From: Tritrichomonas musculus
Lineage: Eukaryota; Parabasalia; Tritrichomonadida; Tritrichomonadidae
Assembly (NCBI GenBank): GCA_039105265.1
Contig: JAPFFF010000063.1
Span: forward strand, 248,001-312,000
DNA length: 64,000 nucleotides
Reading direction: 5' to 3'
Part shown: in pieces, positions 20,148-31,000 of the stretch
Position numbering within the stretch: position 1 is the first letter of the stretch
Layout of the letters: each line of letters opens with the position of its first letter
Notes under the pieces: generated by a model
What the model was told of the DNA's origin: nothing
What the model saw: only the letters and a program-made list of their open reading frames with translations
Databases searched by the model: none
Position numbers and translations under genes: made by a program

Positions 20148-20217
20148 AATTATTTCAATTAATACTGAAATGTTCATTCAATTATTTCAATTAATACTGC
20201 AATATTCATTCAATTAT
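20148..20217 (+). repeat. Tandem duplication of about 38 bp at the SecA-like gene start
   Basis: The word ATTTCAATTAATACTG followed by (A/C)AAT(G/A)TTCATTCAATT occurs twice in tandem just before the SecA-like gene. One copy contains an in-frame ATG at 20,170; the second has ATA instead. The duplication makes the true start uncertain. Confidence 0.6.
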
Positions 20218-20232
20218 TTATTTATAGTATTC

Positions 20233-23200
20233 ATGCCTTTACTAGATCCCCATCAACAATTTTATTTTAGTTTGAGTTGTAGATCAAATAGTAAGCAACA
20301 AAACATATCACCATCTTTTTTTTCCTTTTATCTAAAATATCTTCCTATCGCCTCCCGAAATTTACATCATAATTTAGCATCTGTTCAATTTTATGAACTT
20401 TTCGAGCAATGTTTTTTGAAAGATTACATTAAAAACGTTAGTAACATATTTAATTTATCAATAAGCGCTAAAGATTTAGAAGTATCAATGAAAAGTGATT
20501 TATTTTTGTTTTTTTACAATTTTCTCGTTCAATCACGAAAAGTTGACACAGTTCAGATGAATGGTAAATATTTGTTAATCAAATCTAAAACAAAGATGCG
20601 ATTCTTTGAACCATTTTTGGAGTATTCTCTATATCGTCATTGGTATTTTACTGATTCATCGTTTGTGATTTTATCAGTTCATATAGATTCATTAAAAAAT
20701 GTTAATGACAAGAATTTATATATATTAATTAAAATGGAAGCTAGTATTCTGAAATCACTTGGTTTTACGATAGCCCTATGTTGTTACATCAACTTTTCAA
20801 CACTCGATTACAATTTCCTATTTGATCTTATTGAAGAAAATTTTTTTTCTGAAATTCACATGAATCTGGATCATAAATCGCCTAAAAATCTCGGCATATT
20901 TACCGAAAGAATTAAACAGATCATTTCGCGAAGCCATAAATTTGATGAATTTGATTTTTACGGTTATTTTTACATTTACATTTCCTATTCTCCAGAGATT
21001 GATGAATTAATATTCAACGACAAAGACTTTGTAAATTATCTTGATGAGAATCCTTATTTTTCCCATTTTTTCTATTCAAAAAATTTGAATGCGTGCCTTC
21101 AAAAAGTTGAAAAAGAAGAAATTTCACCATTTTGTTATTGTGAATCAGGATTCAAAATGAATTTGGTCAAAGTGAATTTTTGTGAGATTCCACTTTTTGA
21201 GAAGCAATTTGATGATGATTGTTTATCACCCTCAGAAATGTTTTCAATTAAAAACGGTTATGTTGGTCAAGATGATTTTTTGAATTGGAACGGTTCGAGA
21301 GTTGAAGTTTTATTTGAAGACAACACGATCTTATATGTGGACTTTGACGATCTTCATAAAATCAAGCCAGAATTGTACGTTGACGATACATTGCTGATGA
21401 TGAAGAAGAGAACAGAAATACACTTAATTATAAAGTGCATTGAAGACAAATATCAAGAATTATTTAAAAACAAGGTTTCTTTTGATCAGATAAACAAGGC
21501 AACTAATCGTCTTTCATCAGACTTGATGACGAGCATATCTGACATTCTCTCTAATTTTTCATGTGCTTTTCACACTTCTACCAATTATAAAGACTATTTT
21601 AGAGTGCATCGAAACCAACTTTTTCTGGCTTTTGAAGTTTGCTATTCAGCCTTTTTAAAAGGAGAAAAAACAGATCAAAAAGGAATCATTTATCAACTCG
21701 AAACAGGAGAAGGAAAATCTCTAGTTATTGAGTTAATTGCAGCAACTCTTGCAGCTAAGAAAAAGTGTGTTAATATTGTTACATCGAACATTCATTTGGC
21801 GAAGAGAGATTATGTCAAATCTTTCAAATTCTTTCAAAAATTGAATATAAAGACATCCATTCTTCTTCATAAAAATGAAAGAAAACCGCCAAAAAGAGCT
21901 TCCAAAGAATACTTGAAAGCTTATGAAGAAGCTTTTGAAGTTAATGAAATTTCCAATGACGAGCTTTTTGAGAACCCTTTAAGAATGAATTTTCCTGTTT
22001 GTGGATTTGGTAATGATTTCAAAGAAATTAAAAATTGTCCAAAAGTTATCTTTTCAACCATTTCTAACTTTGAAGCTCTTTATTTGAAAATGACTGAAAA
22101 TTGGTCGATTTCTAACTCTGAAAAATTTTTTAAAAATAAAGTTTTGATCATTGATGAAGCTGATACGATTCTCATTGATGATTTAGAAAACGGAACAATT
22201 ATATCACATCCTATTAAATCAAATTCAAGCAGATTATTAAAGCTTGTTTATCAATGTAAAACAGGCAAATTGACTCATAAAAATCTCAAAAAAATAATGA
22301 ATTTTTTTGGTGTAAAATTATCATTAAAAGAACGAAAAAAGTTTTATTCAGATTATGAAAAACTTAAGTTAGGTGAAACTAAAGAAAAGTTGATTGATTT
22401 TGCATTTTCAACAAAATTGGTTACAATAAAATTTTTGGCTTTTTTCATTAAAGAAGTTTTTTCAATTAATGAAAATGAAAAGATAAACGAAATCGTACGA
22501 AAATACAAAGAAACAAAAAGTTCTTCTTCATTAAAAATTAACGAAAGAAAAATTAATTTTATTTCTTTTATTTGCCAAACAAAACGAGGAAATCCAAATA
22601 CGAAAAGACTTCAAAAAATCATTCAAAGATTTTGGCAAGAATCATGCGACATTACAGAAGATCATCTTCGAATAATGTTCAAAGAAATAGAGTTAGTTCA
22701 TAGTTCTATTTTTCAAAATGGTAAGAAATATGTAGTTGAAAAAATTGACACTGATTCCAAAGACAATACTTTGAAAAAAATTACAAATGTTTTACGTGAT
22801 TTTTCCGAATTTTCAGATCTGAATAAAATTGAAGGTCTTTTTATAAAAAACAAAAAGAAAGAAGAAGAAGAGGAAGAAGAAGAGGAAGTTGAAGAAGAAG
22901 AAGAAGAAGATATGACTGAAAAAGAATATGAAATTATTCCTTTTGATTATGATAATAAAGGAATTTTGGAGAAAAATAAAGAATTTAGTGGATTTGTTCA
23001 ACAATTTATTGCTATTAAAGAAATGATGAATGATGAAGAAAAGAAAGGGAAAATTAAAATTAAAGAAATGTCATTGAATTATTTATTTGTATCTCATCCT
23101 AATTTCATTAAATTATATGAAAGTGTTTACGGATTGACAGGAACAATTGGAAATGAAAATGATTCAGCCATTTTAAGCGAAAATTATAATTTGATGACAT

Positions 23201-25281
23201 TTAAAGTTCCTAGATTTAATCAAAATCACTTGGTTGAATTACCAATAATTTTATGTAAAGACAAATTTGATAAAAAAACAAAAATTGTTGAAGAAGTTCT
23301 TTCATTCCATCTGTTAAACGTTCCTGTTCTCGTCATTCTTCAAAATTTGAAGGATATTGAATATATAAAAAAAGAACTTGAAGCTAAGCAAATAAAAGTT
23401 AATGAATTCAATGGAAAAGATGATCAAAAAGATCCAGAACATATTGCTGGTATTGATGGTGCTGTTTCATTAGGAACAAACTTTTGTGGAAGAGGTGCAA
23501 ACATTGTTGCTGAACATAATCCATTGCATGTAATTGTTACTTATTATTCCTCAAATGTTCGTGTCATTCATCAAGCTTTTGGAAGAACTGCAAGAAATGG
23601 TAAAGAAGGATCTTGTCGAATTATTTGTTTAATTAAAGAATATATCAATCCTAAAAACATGAAAAAGGCTGAACTTTCTGATTTTGATCTCAAGAGAAAA
23701 AAGCAATTAGAATTCATTCAAAAATACCAAAAGAAAATGAGTTGTATTTTTGATCATACTGTTGCAAAAGCTCCACAAATTGACACAAATTTAATTTCTA
23801 AGTTAAAAGAAACTAGAATTAATGTTAATCGAATGACAGCTTATACATATAAATTCCCCGCTTGTATGTCGATTGACACATTTTTACAAATTCAAGCACA
23901 AAAAATATTTTCTATTTATAATTGTCCAAATAGCATTTATACATGGATGCTTTTCCAAAGATACATTCGTGAAATGTTATTTGAATCTTGGTCAATTATT
24001 ATCGAAAAAGTTGACAGAAATTATTTGTATGTTCGAGATAAAAACATACTTAAAACTTACAAGCATTATGAAGATTATTTAGATGAAGAAATTAAGTTGT
24101 TAAATGATAAATTAGCTAAGTATTTTCCTTCAAAAGAAAACCCAAATTTTGTTGATATTTTTGAATCAATATTTAATAATATTGATAATCATTGGAGTGG
24201 CTTATTTAAAGACTTTTATAATGAATTCGAACACCGTTATTTGCCTCTTAAAACAACAATGTTTTCTCATGGCTTTTTATCAATCAATTTTGGATTAATG
24301 TCTTTTTCACTCATGGATGAATCGGGTGCAAGAATTTCTAATTCTAATAATAAAAATAATAAAGCAGAAATCAATTACATAAAAGATCCTGAAATTTCTT
24401 ATTACAAAAGAAAAGAAAACAAAAAAAGTATAGCAAGCATCACTACAAAAATTGATGATCTTTTTGAAAAGATTTGTCAGAAAATTAATGAAGTAATTGG
24501 TGGTTATATTGGATTGAAATTCTTTTTAAGAAGAACAATTGCTGGTTGTGAATTTGGTGTTTGTTATGATTTCGGTCTTTCGAATGAATATTGGAAGCAA
24601 TCTGATATAAAAGCAGATTTCAAAAATTGTCTAATTGATAAAGATCCACTTTTCTTATTCACTATTCAAACCAAGAGTAAAGTTGCAATTCTTTCTGGTA
24701 TTTTAATAATTATATTGGTTTATATTGGTAGAATTGCGAGCTTTATTCAAAGTTTTATTAAAAATGCTGCTAAAAATGTAAAAAATGTTGTGCTTGATAC
24801 AATTATTAAATTTGTAAATCATTTCTCTAAAAAAAGTTTGAGTGAAAAGATTGATGACATGTTAAAAAATGTAATGAATTACTTAAAAGGTAAGTTGGAC
24901 GACCAATTAGATAATATTAAGAGATTTGATAGTGATACTTCGGACTCATTGAGGAAATTGTCTAATGTGTTGACACAAAAAGAATTTTCTAAAGTTATTA
25001 ATGAAATATTGGGAAAAATCGGTTCTTTCTTCGTAATTGGAAAAGTTGCAAAAAACGTTTTTGAAGAAATTTTTCCATCATTTTTCAAAATTGGTTTCTT
25101 GATTGTATTGTTGCTGGTCGCTTTCTTCATGAATTTCAATCATAGAAATGCAATCAAAAATGATAAACATGCTGAATACAAGCCAGAACAAAAAGCAAAA
25201 GAATACGAATCACAAAGTAGCAAAATAGATAAAGATGGTTTTATTGATGAAAGTAAAAAAATTATTGATTCTATTGTTTGA
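20233..25281 (+). CDS. Large membrane-anchored SecA-DEAD-like ATPase/helicase
   Basis: I start at 20,233 (MPLLDPHQQFYFSLSC, 1,682 residues); an in-frame ATG at 20,170 lies in a tandem duplication without an initiator motif. Residues 1-470 are not recognised. From about 470 the protein follows the SecA motor: Walker A in QLETGEGKS (491-496), IDEAD (641-644), an acidic/Lys run at about 875-905, and the second motor domain with FCGRGANIV and motif VI HQAFGRTARNG (about 1,113-1,123). The exact T-G-E-G-K-S loop is the SecA form. The SecA preprotein cross-linking and zinc-tail regions are not apparent. Two hydrophobic segments (about 1,485-1,507 and 1,620-1,636) suggest membrane attachment. Eukaryotic SecA-like proteins are expanded in trichomonads. 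The ATPase call is firm; a role in translocation or nucleic-acid unwinding is open. Stop is TGA. Confidence 0.85.
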   Translation: MPLLDPHQQFYFSLSCRSNSKQQNISPSFFSFYLKYLPIASRNLHHNLASVQFYELFEQCFLKDYIKNVSNIFNLSISAKDLEVSMKSDLFLFFYNFLVQSRKVDTVQMNGKYLLIKSKTKMRFFEPFLEYSLYRHWYFTDSSFVILSVHIDSLKNVNDKNLYILIKMEASILKSLGFTIALCCYINFSTLDYNFLFDLIEENFFSEIHMNLDHKSPKNLGIFTERIKQIISRSHKFDEFDFYGYFYIYISYSPEIDELIFNDKDFVNYLDENPYFSHFFYSKNLNACLQKVEKEEISPFCYCESGFKMNLVKVNFCEIPLFEKQFDDDCLSPSEMFSIKNGYVGQDDFLNWNGSRVEVLFEDNTILYVDFDDLHKIKPELYVDDTLLMMKKRTEIHLIIKCIEDKYQELFKNKVSFDQINKATNRLSSDLMTSISDILSNFSCAFHTSTNYKDYFRVHRNQLFLAFEVCYSAFLKGEKTDQKGIIYQLETGEGKSLVIELIAATLAAKKKCVNIVTSNIHLAKRDYVKSFKFFQKLNIKTSILLHKNERKPPKRASKEYLKAYEEAFEVNEISNDELFENPLRMNFPVCGFGNDFKEIKNCPKVIFSTISNFEALYLKMTENWSISNSEKFFKNKVLIIDEADTILIDDLENGTIISHPIKSNSSRLLKLVYQCKTGKLTHKNLKKIMNFFGVKLSLKERKKFYSDYEKLKLGETKEKLIDFAFSTKLVTIKFLAFFIKEVFSINENEKINEIVRKYKETKSSSSLKINERKINFISFICQTKRGNPNTKRLQKIIQRFWQESCDITEDHLRIMFKEIELVHSSIFQNGKKYVVEKIDTDSKDNTLKKITNVLRDFSEFSDLNKIEGLFIKNKKKEEEEEEEEEVEEEEEEDMTEKEYEIIPFDYDNKGILEKNKEFSGFVQQFIAIKEMMNDEEKKGKIKIKEMSLNYLFVSHPNFIKLYESVYGLTGTIGNENDSAILSENYNLMTFKVPRFNQNHLVELPIILCKDKFDKKTKIVEEVLSFHLLNVPVLVILQNLKDIEYIKKELEAKQIKVNEFNGKDDQKDPEHIAGIDGAVSLGTNFCGRGANIVAEHNPLHVIVTYYSSNVRVIHQAFGRTARNGKEGSCRIICLIKEYINPKNMKKAELSDFDLKRKKQLEFIQKYQKKMSCIFDHTVAKAPQIDTNLISKLKETRINVNRMTAYTYKFPACMSIDTFLQIQAQKIFSIYNCPNSIYTWMLFQRYIREMLFESWSIIIEKVDRNYLYVRDKNILKTYKHYEDYLDEEIKLLNDKLAKYFPSKENPNFVDIFESIFNNIDNHWSGLFKDFYNEFEHRYLPLKTTMFSHGFLSINFGLMSFSLMDESGARISNSNNKNNKAEINYIKDPEISYYKRKENKKSIASITTKIDDLFEKICQKINEVIGGYIGLKFFLRRTIAGCEFGVCYDFGLSNEYWKQSDIKADFKNCLIDKDPLFLFTIQTKSKVAILSGILIIILVYIGRIASFIQSFIKNAAKNVKNVVLDTIIKFVNHFSKKSLSEKIDDMLKNVMNYLKGKLDDQLDNIKRFDSDTSDSLRKLSNVLTQKEFSKVINEILGKIGSFFVIGKVAKNVFEEIFPSFFKIGFLIVLLLVAFFMNFNHRNAIKNDKHAEYKPEQKAKEYESQSSKIDKDGFIDESKKIIDSIV

Positions 25282-26060
25282 TTCAAAAGACTCTGTTTCC
25301 TAAGTTCTGTTGTGAAAGGATTCATTAATGATTTGTTTTTATATGGGCATTTTTTCAAAATGTCATTTTTTTTTTTTTTTTATTTGGTCAATTAAAAAAA
25401 AATCTATAAAATGATTAATTTGTGTATAATTTAAAAGAACTTTATTTGATTGATTTTATGCTGATATACTTTGGCTTTTTTTTAATCTTTCTTTTTTCAT
25501 CTTTATTCAATGAAATGTAAAAATGGCATATACATTTGATTTTTGAATAAAGAATATTATTATAAAGCAATAATGCCAAATATAAAAAATAATTCTTTTT
25601 CGAAAATTATGTAATATTACAATTAAATTTATCCAAATCCTTCATTAATTGATTATATTCAAATATTTTTTGTTTTTCAGGTTTATTCTGCATTTTATTA
25701 ATCAATTCAATTTGAAATTGGATCCAGGTTCACTTATCAACTAATAAAGCATAAGATATGGCAGGTCTACTTTTTCTGATAAATACAAAAAAAAATTCAA
25801 TAAAAAATGATAGTCCATGTTTATTCAAACTAATAAGGTATTGTTTATAAAAATAAACAACAATTGTGCAAAATATGAGGTGGATAAGAAGGAAATTGCA
25901 ATAGCAAAATCTGTCTAATTATAAAAGAGATAAAAGATATGATATAGGGATATGATAATTGGATAATTAGAAAAAAGCTAAACAATTCTGTCAAAGGATC
26001 GCTCAATAGCTTTTTTTCTATTGGCCGAGATTTAATGGGTGTTCCCAAAAAATCCTGAAA
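25282..26060. other. Gene-free spacer 3' of the SecA-like gene
   Basis: Poly-T of about 20 nt at 25,364-25,383 and general A+T-rich DNA. No frame with coding character is supported. It separates two convergent genes and so should hold two 3' ends. Confidence 0.4.
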
Positions 26061-26471
26061 TCATCTTAGAGTGTTAAGATGGCCATTTGTAGATTTTATT
26101 GGCACTTTCGAAACTTGTTTTTCGATTTCAAGGATCAAGAGTTTATCGGCGATCCACCATATCAAAACAAAAAGGGAAATAAGGCATATGATAATTATTA
26201 TTAGTCCAATAATGTTTGGCGATTCTTTGTTGACATGATATGGAACTTTGAGCGATTTAAAATTAAGTTCCTCGGCGAAATTCGAGAGCGGTGTGAATTT
26301 TAAAGTATAATCAGTTTCATAAGGATCCAGCGATTGATCATAGCTGTGCTGCCATTGAATAAGAGAATGGTCAATTTTCCAAGGAATAGAATTGTAAATA
26401 ATTGGATTTGCAGCAAAGGTAACATGTTTTTCTTGAACGCCACTCATTGTTTTAAAACAGTTTACACTCAT
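26061..26471 (-). CDS. Small single-pass membrane protein, unknown family
   Basis: 136 residues from ATG 26,471, or 128 from the second ATG (MSGVQEKHVTFAANPIIY). A polar, Tyr/Trp-containing N-terminal domain of about 85 residues is followed by one strong membrane helix (about 88-112: IIGLIIIIICLISLFVLIWW) and a short basic tail. No signal peptide is seen, so the topology could be N-out type III or N-in. The base composition is more coding-like than the flanks, which is the main support. The stop is TGA and no clear initiator motif is near the ATG. I recognise no family. Confidence 0.5.
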   Translation of the reverse strand: MSVNCFKTMSGVQEKHVTFAANPIIYNSIPWKIDHSLIQWQHSYDQSLDPYETDYTLKFTPLSNFAEELNFKSLKVPYHVNKESPNIIGLIIIIICLISLFVLIWWIADKLLILEIEKQVSKVPIKSTNGHLNTLR

Positions 26472-27365
26472 CGCCCAAATAAGTAAACAATTTGTTTTAT
26501 TATTTCAAAAAGTTTCTATCGAGAGATAAAATAAAATTTATATAAAATACATATATATATGAATTACATAAATTAATGCATGAAATTCTCGGTATTATCC
26601 GAGAGTAATAAATAGTTAAATATAATTTTTGTGTTTTTTTATATATCAGATTATATTTTTTTTCTTCTATTTCAAATGAAAAAAAATCATGCTTTTCTAT
26701 AGACAACGAAAATAAAAATGAAAATAATTGATAAAATTATGTAATTTTTTTCTTCTTTGAGTATTCATCAAATCTAAATTATGTATCATAATTAAAAATT
26801 GTATTGATTTTGGTAATCAAACATGTCTTAATATATATATTGGATAAAATTGCAAAAAATAAACGATTGAATCATGTCTTAATATATATATTGGATGAAG
26901 TATTAACGTGATATTAAAAGTAGTTAAATTTGGCTGTGTCAGTTGAATTATAATTATGTTTTTGTTATTTATTGAACAATAAATGATCAAAAAAATATGA
27001 AGTAATAAGTATTCAAGAAGATCTATTAAATAACTTACAAAATAAATAGGTTCTATTTTTACCTTATTTAAAACTTCAAAAGAATGATACAAAACCTTTT
27101 TTAATGTGTGCATATTTAGGTTGAACAAAAATTAAAAGCATCATGATTCCATCATCAGCTGCATTAATTGGCGAAAGAATATATTGACTCCAATGTGAAT
27201 AAATAAAGTAGCATTTCTATTAATCTGTTAATGTTATAATTTAATTCTAAAAGTTGAACAGAACTCTGAATTGTCAACACTCAAAAATTGTATCAAAATT
27301 GACCTCTTAATTTCAATGTTAACGAACAAAGAAATTTTTCGTTGAAAATGATCATCAAAATAATA
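26472..27365. other. A+T-rich spacer with a 24-bp direct repeat
   Basis: A 24-bp word beginning CATGTCTTAATATATATATT occurs at 26,822-26,845 and 26,873-26,896 (period 51 bp). Nothing else with gene or RNA character is seen. Confidence 0.4.
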
Positions 27366-27804
27366 GTCACTTTAATTTTCTATCGTCTTCCATTCAATGG
27401 AGATTTACTTCAGCGAATTTCTTTTTAAAAAAGCAGATGCATTTAATTAAGCAGTATTGATTTTCTCTCTAAAAAATGAATATTTTTTAATTCAATAAAT
27501 TTGGCATCACGTCCATTGAATCAGCTGTGTATCAACGTTGGATGATGAGTCCAAAATAAAGCAGTTTTAAATGGATGAAAATATCATCGTTGTATTAACT
27601 TAATGGTAGTCAATTCTTTAGAACGATTTCAACTTCATTGTTGTAAAAAATATGAGCAGAACAGATTTAATTTATATTTAGAAACTAAAAATGCCAAACA
27701 AACAAAAAATTTTTTTTTAAATCTCCATTGAATGGAAGACTTTATTTTTCTATTGTCACAAGTAAAATAAATGTCACTTTAATTTTCTATTGTCACAAGT
27801 AAAA
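27366..27804. repeat. Short inverted-repeat element (MITE-like), about 0.36 kb
   Basis: A 22-bp perfect inverted repeat starts GTCTTCCATTCAATGGAGAT at 27,385-27,406 and returns at 27,719-27,740. Each copy contains the inner palindrome TCCATTCAATGGA. The flanks are near-copies of each other (TTTAATTTTCTATCG on the left, TTTATTTTTCTATTG on the right). Outside, GTCACTTTAATTTTCTAT recurs exactly at 27,366 and 27,773, and TTTTCTATTGTCACAAGTAA at 27,746 and 27,783. A small non-autonomous transposon with a duplicated flank is the simplest reading; its superfamily is unknown. Confidence 0.55.
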
Positions 27805-27833
27805 ATATTATTATGAAGCAATCCTAAAATCTT

Positions 27834-27995
27834 GAATAAAAGTCAAGATTTCGATTGAATTATATTTTTTTCTGTACTTGTTATTAAAATTCAAATAAAC
27901 CGTCCAGTCATTTTCTTTGGTCAAATTTGGATCAAATTTAACCGTAAATGTCATATTGAAAATTGAATAAAAGTCAAGATTTATATTGAATTATG
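27834..27995 (+). repeat. Direct repeat in the subtilisin upstream region
   Basis: GAATAAAAGTCAAGATT, followed by a variable base pair and ATTGAATTAT, occurs at about 27,834 and 27,965. The second copy ends about 45 bp before the subtilisin start, so the pair could be promoter elements or a local duplication. Confidence 0.45.
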
Positions 27996-28029
27996 TTTTT
28001 TTGAATTGTTTTTATAGTATTGAATCATA

Positions 28030-28034
28030 TCATT
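28030..28034 (+). promoter_or_regulatory. Initiator-like element of the subtilisin gene
   Basis: TCATTTTTTGATATG places the presumed +1 A 10 nt before the ATG at 28,042 and fits the trichomonad initiator pattern. Confidence 0.55.
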
Positions 28035-28041
28035 TTTTGAT

Positions 28042-31000
28042 ATGTTGTTGTTTTTCTTGATTGCTATTAAGAGAAATGTTTTAAATGATGGATCAAACAT
28101 GCAAAGTTCTTTTTCATTCAAATTAAATCAAAAAAATGAACTAACTTTAACAAATCCAAGAAAATATATAATTAATAAGCAAAAAGGACATATTTTAAAA
28201 AAGCAAAATGCAGAAGGAAATCAAGGTCAATGGTACTATGTTCATTTTCTGAAAAATGATCATTCTAAACTAGAAAAATATATCAAAATACATGCTCAAG
28301 ATGAATTGATCAAAGATACATTTGTTCTTTTTTTGACACAAAGTCAAATTGAAATGATATCAAATATATCTTTAATTAAAAAAATTGAATCATATGAGAA
28401 ATTTAGTGATGATAAATCATTAGAGAATTGTAATAAATTAATTGTATTTACGTCGCCTAATTATGAACTCCCAGTTTCAAACAACGATTATATAATCAAA
28501 AATAAAAATGGTAATTCCTATATAATCAAAGTTCTCAAGAAAAACTTAAACGAAAAAGATTTTACAAATAAGAAAAAAGAAGTAATACGATTTTTATCTA
28601 ATATCCCACAAATTAGGTCAATTTCAACTTATACAAAACCTGTTCCCGCCAATGCATTAAATGCAGGATTTACACAAAAAAACAGTTTTGATTTTAAAAG
28701 GAATAATAGTTCCAATTTTTATTATTTAGAAAGATATATGAATAACAAAGGTTTCACAGGAGAAAATCAAATTATTACAATTCTTGATACACCTATTGAC
28801 TTTTATCATGCAATGTTTCGCGATGACAACGTTCAAGTGAAAATAAATACATATTTACCAAATCACCGAAAGATTGTTTATTATGGATTCAATGGAAGCT
28901 TAGAAGAATTAAAAGATAAAATTAAAGAAAATGAGCACGGAACACATGTTGCAGGGACATCTTCAGGGAAAAGTATTTGTCAAAATGATAAAAAAGGAAC
29001 GTATTATTTCAATGGCATTGCTCCTGAATCAAAAATTCTTTTTGGTGGTCATTTTAACGAGGTACAACCTATACAATTACAAAAATTAATGAATTCATAT
29101 AATTCTAGAATTTCATCAAATAGTTGGGGAATTACTAGCTTTTATAATCCCATGAATTATGAATACGGATCAATAGCAGAAAAAAATCCAAATATCACTT
29201 TTATCTTTTGTTCAGGTAATGAATATGATATTAATGGTAATTTCACAATTCGTGATCCATCTGGCTCAAAGAATGTTTTAACTGTTGGAGCAATTGATGA
29301 CTTCTATAAAAATGATAGCATATTCAATATAACTAGTAAAGATGATCCTAATCTTTGGGTTTCAGCATTTGGAGTTTTTAATGATCCATGGTTCATTGGA
29401 TCAATTGGAACAGAGCCTGGAAAAACAGATATTTTTGCAGTTGATGCAGATAAAGGAAACCAATGTAATTTATTAAATCAAAATAAGATTTTCCTCTTCT
29501 TTGGACAAAACTTTGGTTGGATTAAAAATTGTTCATTTGATGAATCTGCAAATGCATTGTTTGTTAAAGATTATGAAACAATGGAAAAGATTCTGTATAG
29601 TAAAAAAGATATTTCTGTTTCTAAAGTAATTGAAATGAATTCAACCAAAAGAATACTCAAGTCTTATTACTCATCAACAGGTCCAGCAAACAAAGGAATT
29701 TTAAAGCCAGATGTCATGGCTCCAGGAACCCAAATAATCAGTGCGAAATCGAGAATTCATAGTAATTCACCTCATGGTTGTAGAGATGATAATGAAGGTG
29801 ATTTTACTATAAAGGATGGAACTTCAATGGCTACACCAAATGTTGCAGGTGCTGCTGCTCTTATTCATCAATATTTCCTCTCTGGAGATTGGATTGACAA
29901 AGTTTATCTTGATGGTGATACAACCAGAGCTCTTTTAATTAATTCTTGCAGACATCCTTTTGATTCAAGAAGTCCTGATATTGTTTTTGGACATGGAGTT
30001 GTTGATCTTTCAACAATTTTACCTGTTGAAGAAGATTTCGGTGTCCAAATTACATATCAAAGTCAAAATCAAAACAATAAAAATGGAGATCAAAAACCAT
30101 CAGTCAAAGAAAATGGTCATTTAATATCAACAATAAATGTAGATACAAATATTAGCAAGAATGATCTTCAAATTACTCTTTCTTATACAGATACGATGCT
30201 GAACATGGATTCACCAATTCCTTTAACACGTGATATTGACATCATTGTTATTTCGCCAAGTAAAGAAGTTTTTTATGGCGATCATTTGGAGAATGGAGAC
30301 ACTCAGCATTTGTCAACCAATGAAAAAATAATTATTAAAAATGATAAATTAGAAGATGGTGATTATACAGTCCATATTTATGGTAGCTATTTTGCTGATT
30401 CTGGAGTCCCTGGAATTGTTGAAAGCCAGAAATTTGCAGTTGTTGCAAGCGGGCCAATTGATGATGGATACATAGAATTCGCAGAGTCTATGGAATGTCC
30501 ATGTGAAAAATGTAATCCAAATCATCCAGGATTTTGTCTTTGCAATGAGAGCCAAGAACTTGGACCACTTTGTCATGTAAATATAGAAACAGTTAAAGGA
30601 AACGAAGGAGCATTCTTTTTACGACCTTTAGAAATTAAGAGAGTCAGATTTATTTCTGAAAATACAATCAATTATGTATTTTCAAAATCCAAATATCCAG
30701 GAAGAGATTCAACTATTTGGGTGAGTAAAAATTGTCATTTGAATTTAGGTGAATATGAGACAAATGGTTTCACTTATTATGATTTTGATGCATACGAAGC
30801 AAGAACAAAAGTTAACTTTGGAACAAATGAAGTTTGCATTGCTATTTTCAATAATAATGATAAAGAAACAAGTTATGTGATTGAAGTGTCAGAAACAACT
30901 AAATTTAATTGGCCAATTTTGATTATTTTTATTGAAACAATAGTAATAATAATCTTTATAGTTATTTTCTGCTATTTATGCTGCTGCAACAAAAGAACAA

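Noticed and set aside
20233-25281. Bacterial SecA gene from contamination or an endosymbiont
   Set aside because: The protein is nearly twice the SecA length, has membrane segments and low-complexity acidic runs, and lies among eukaryotic genes with the same base composition.
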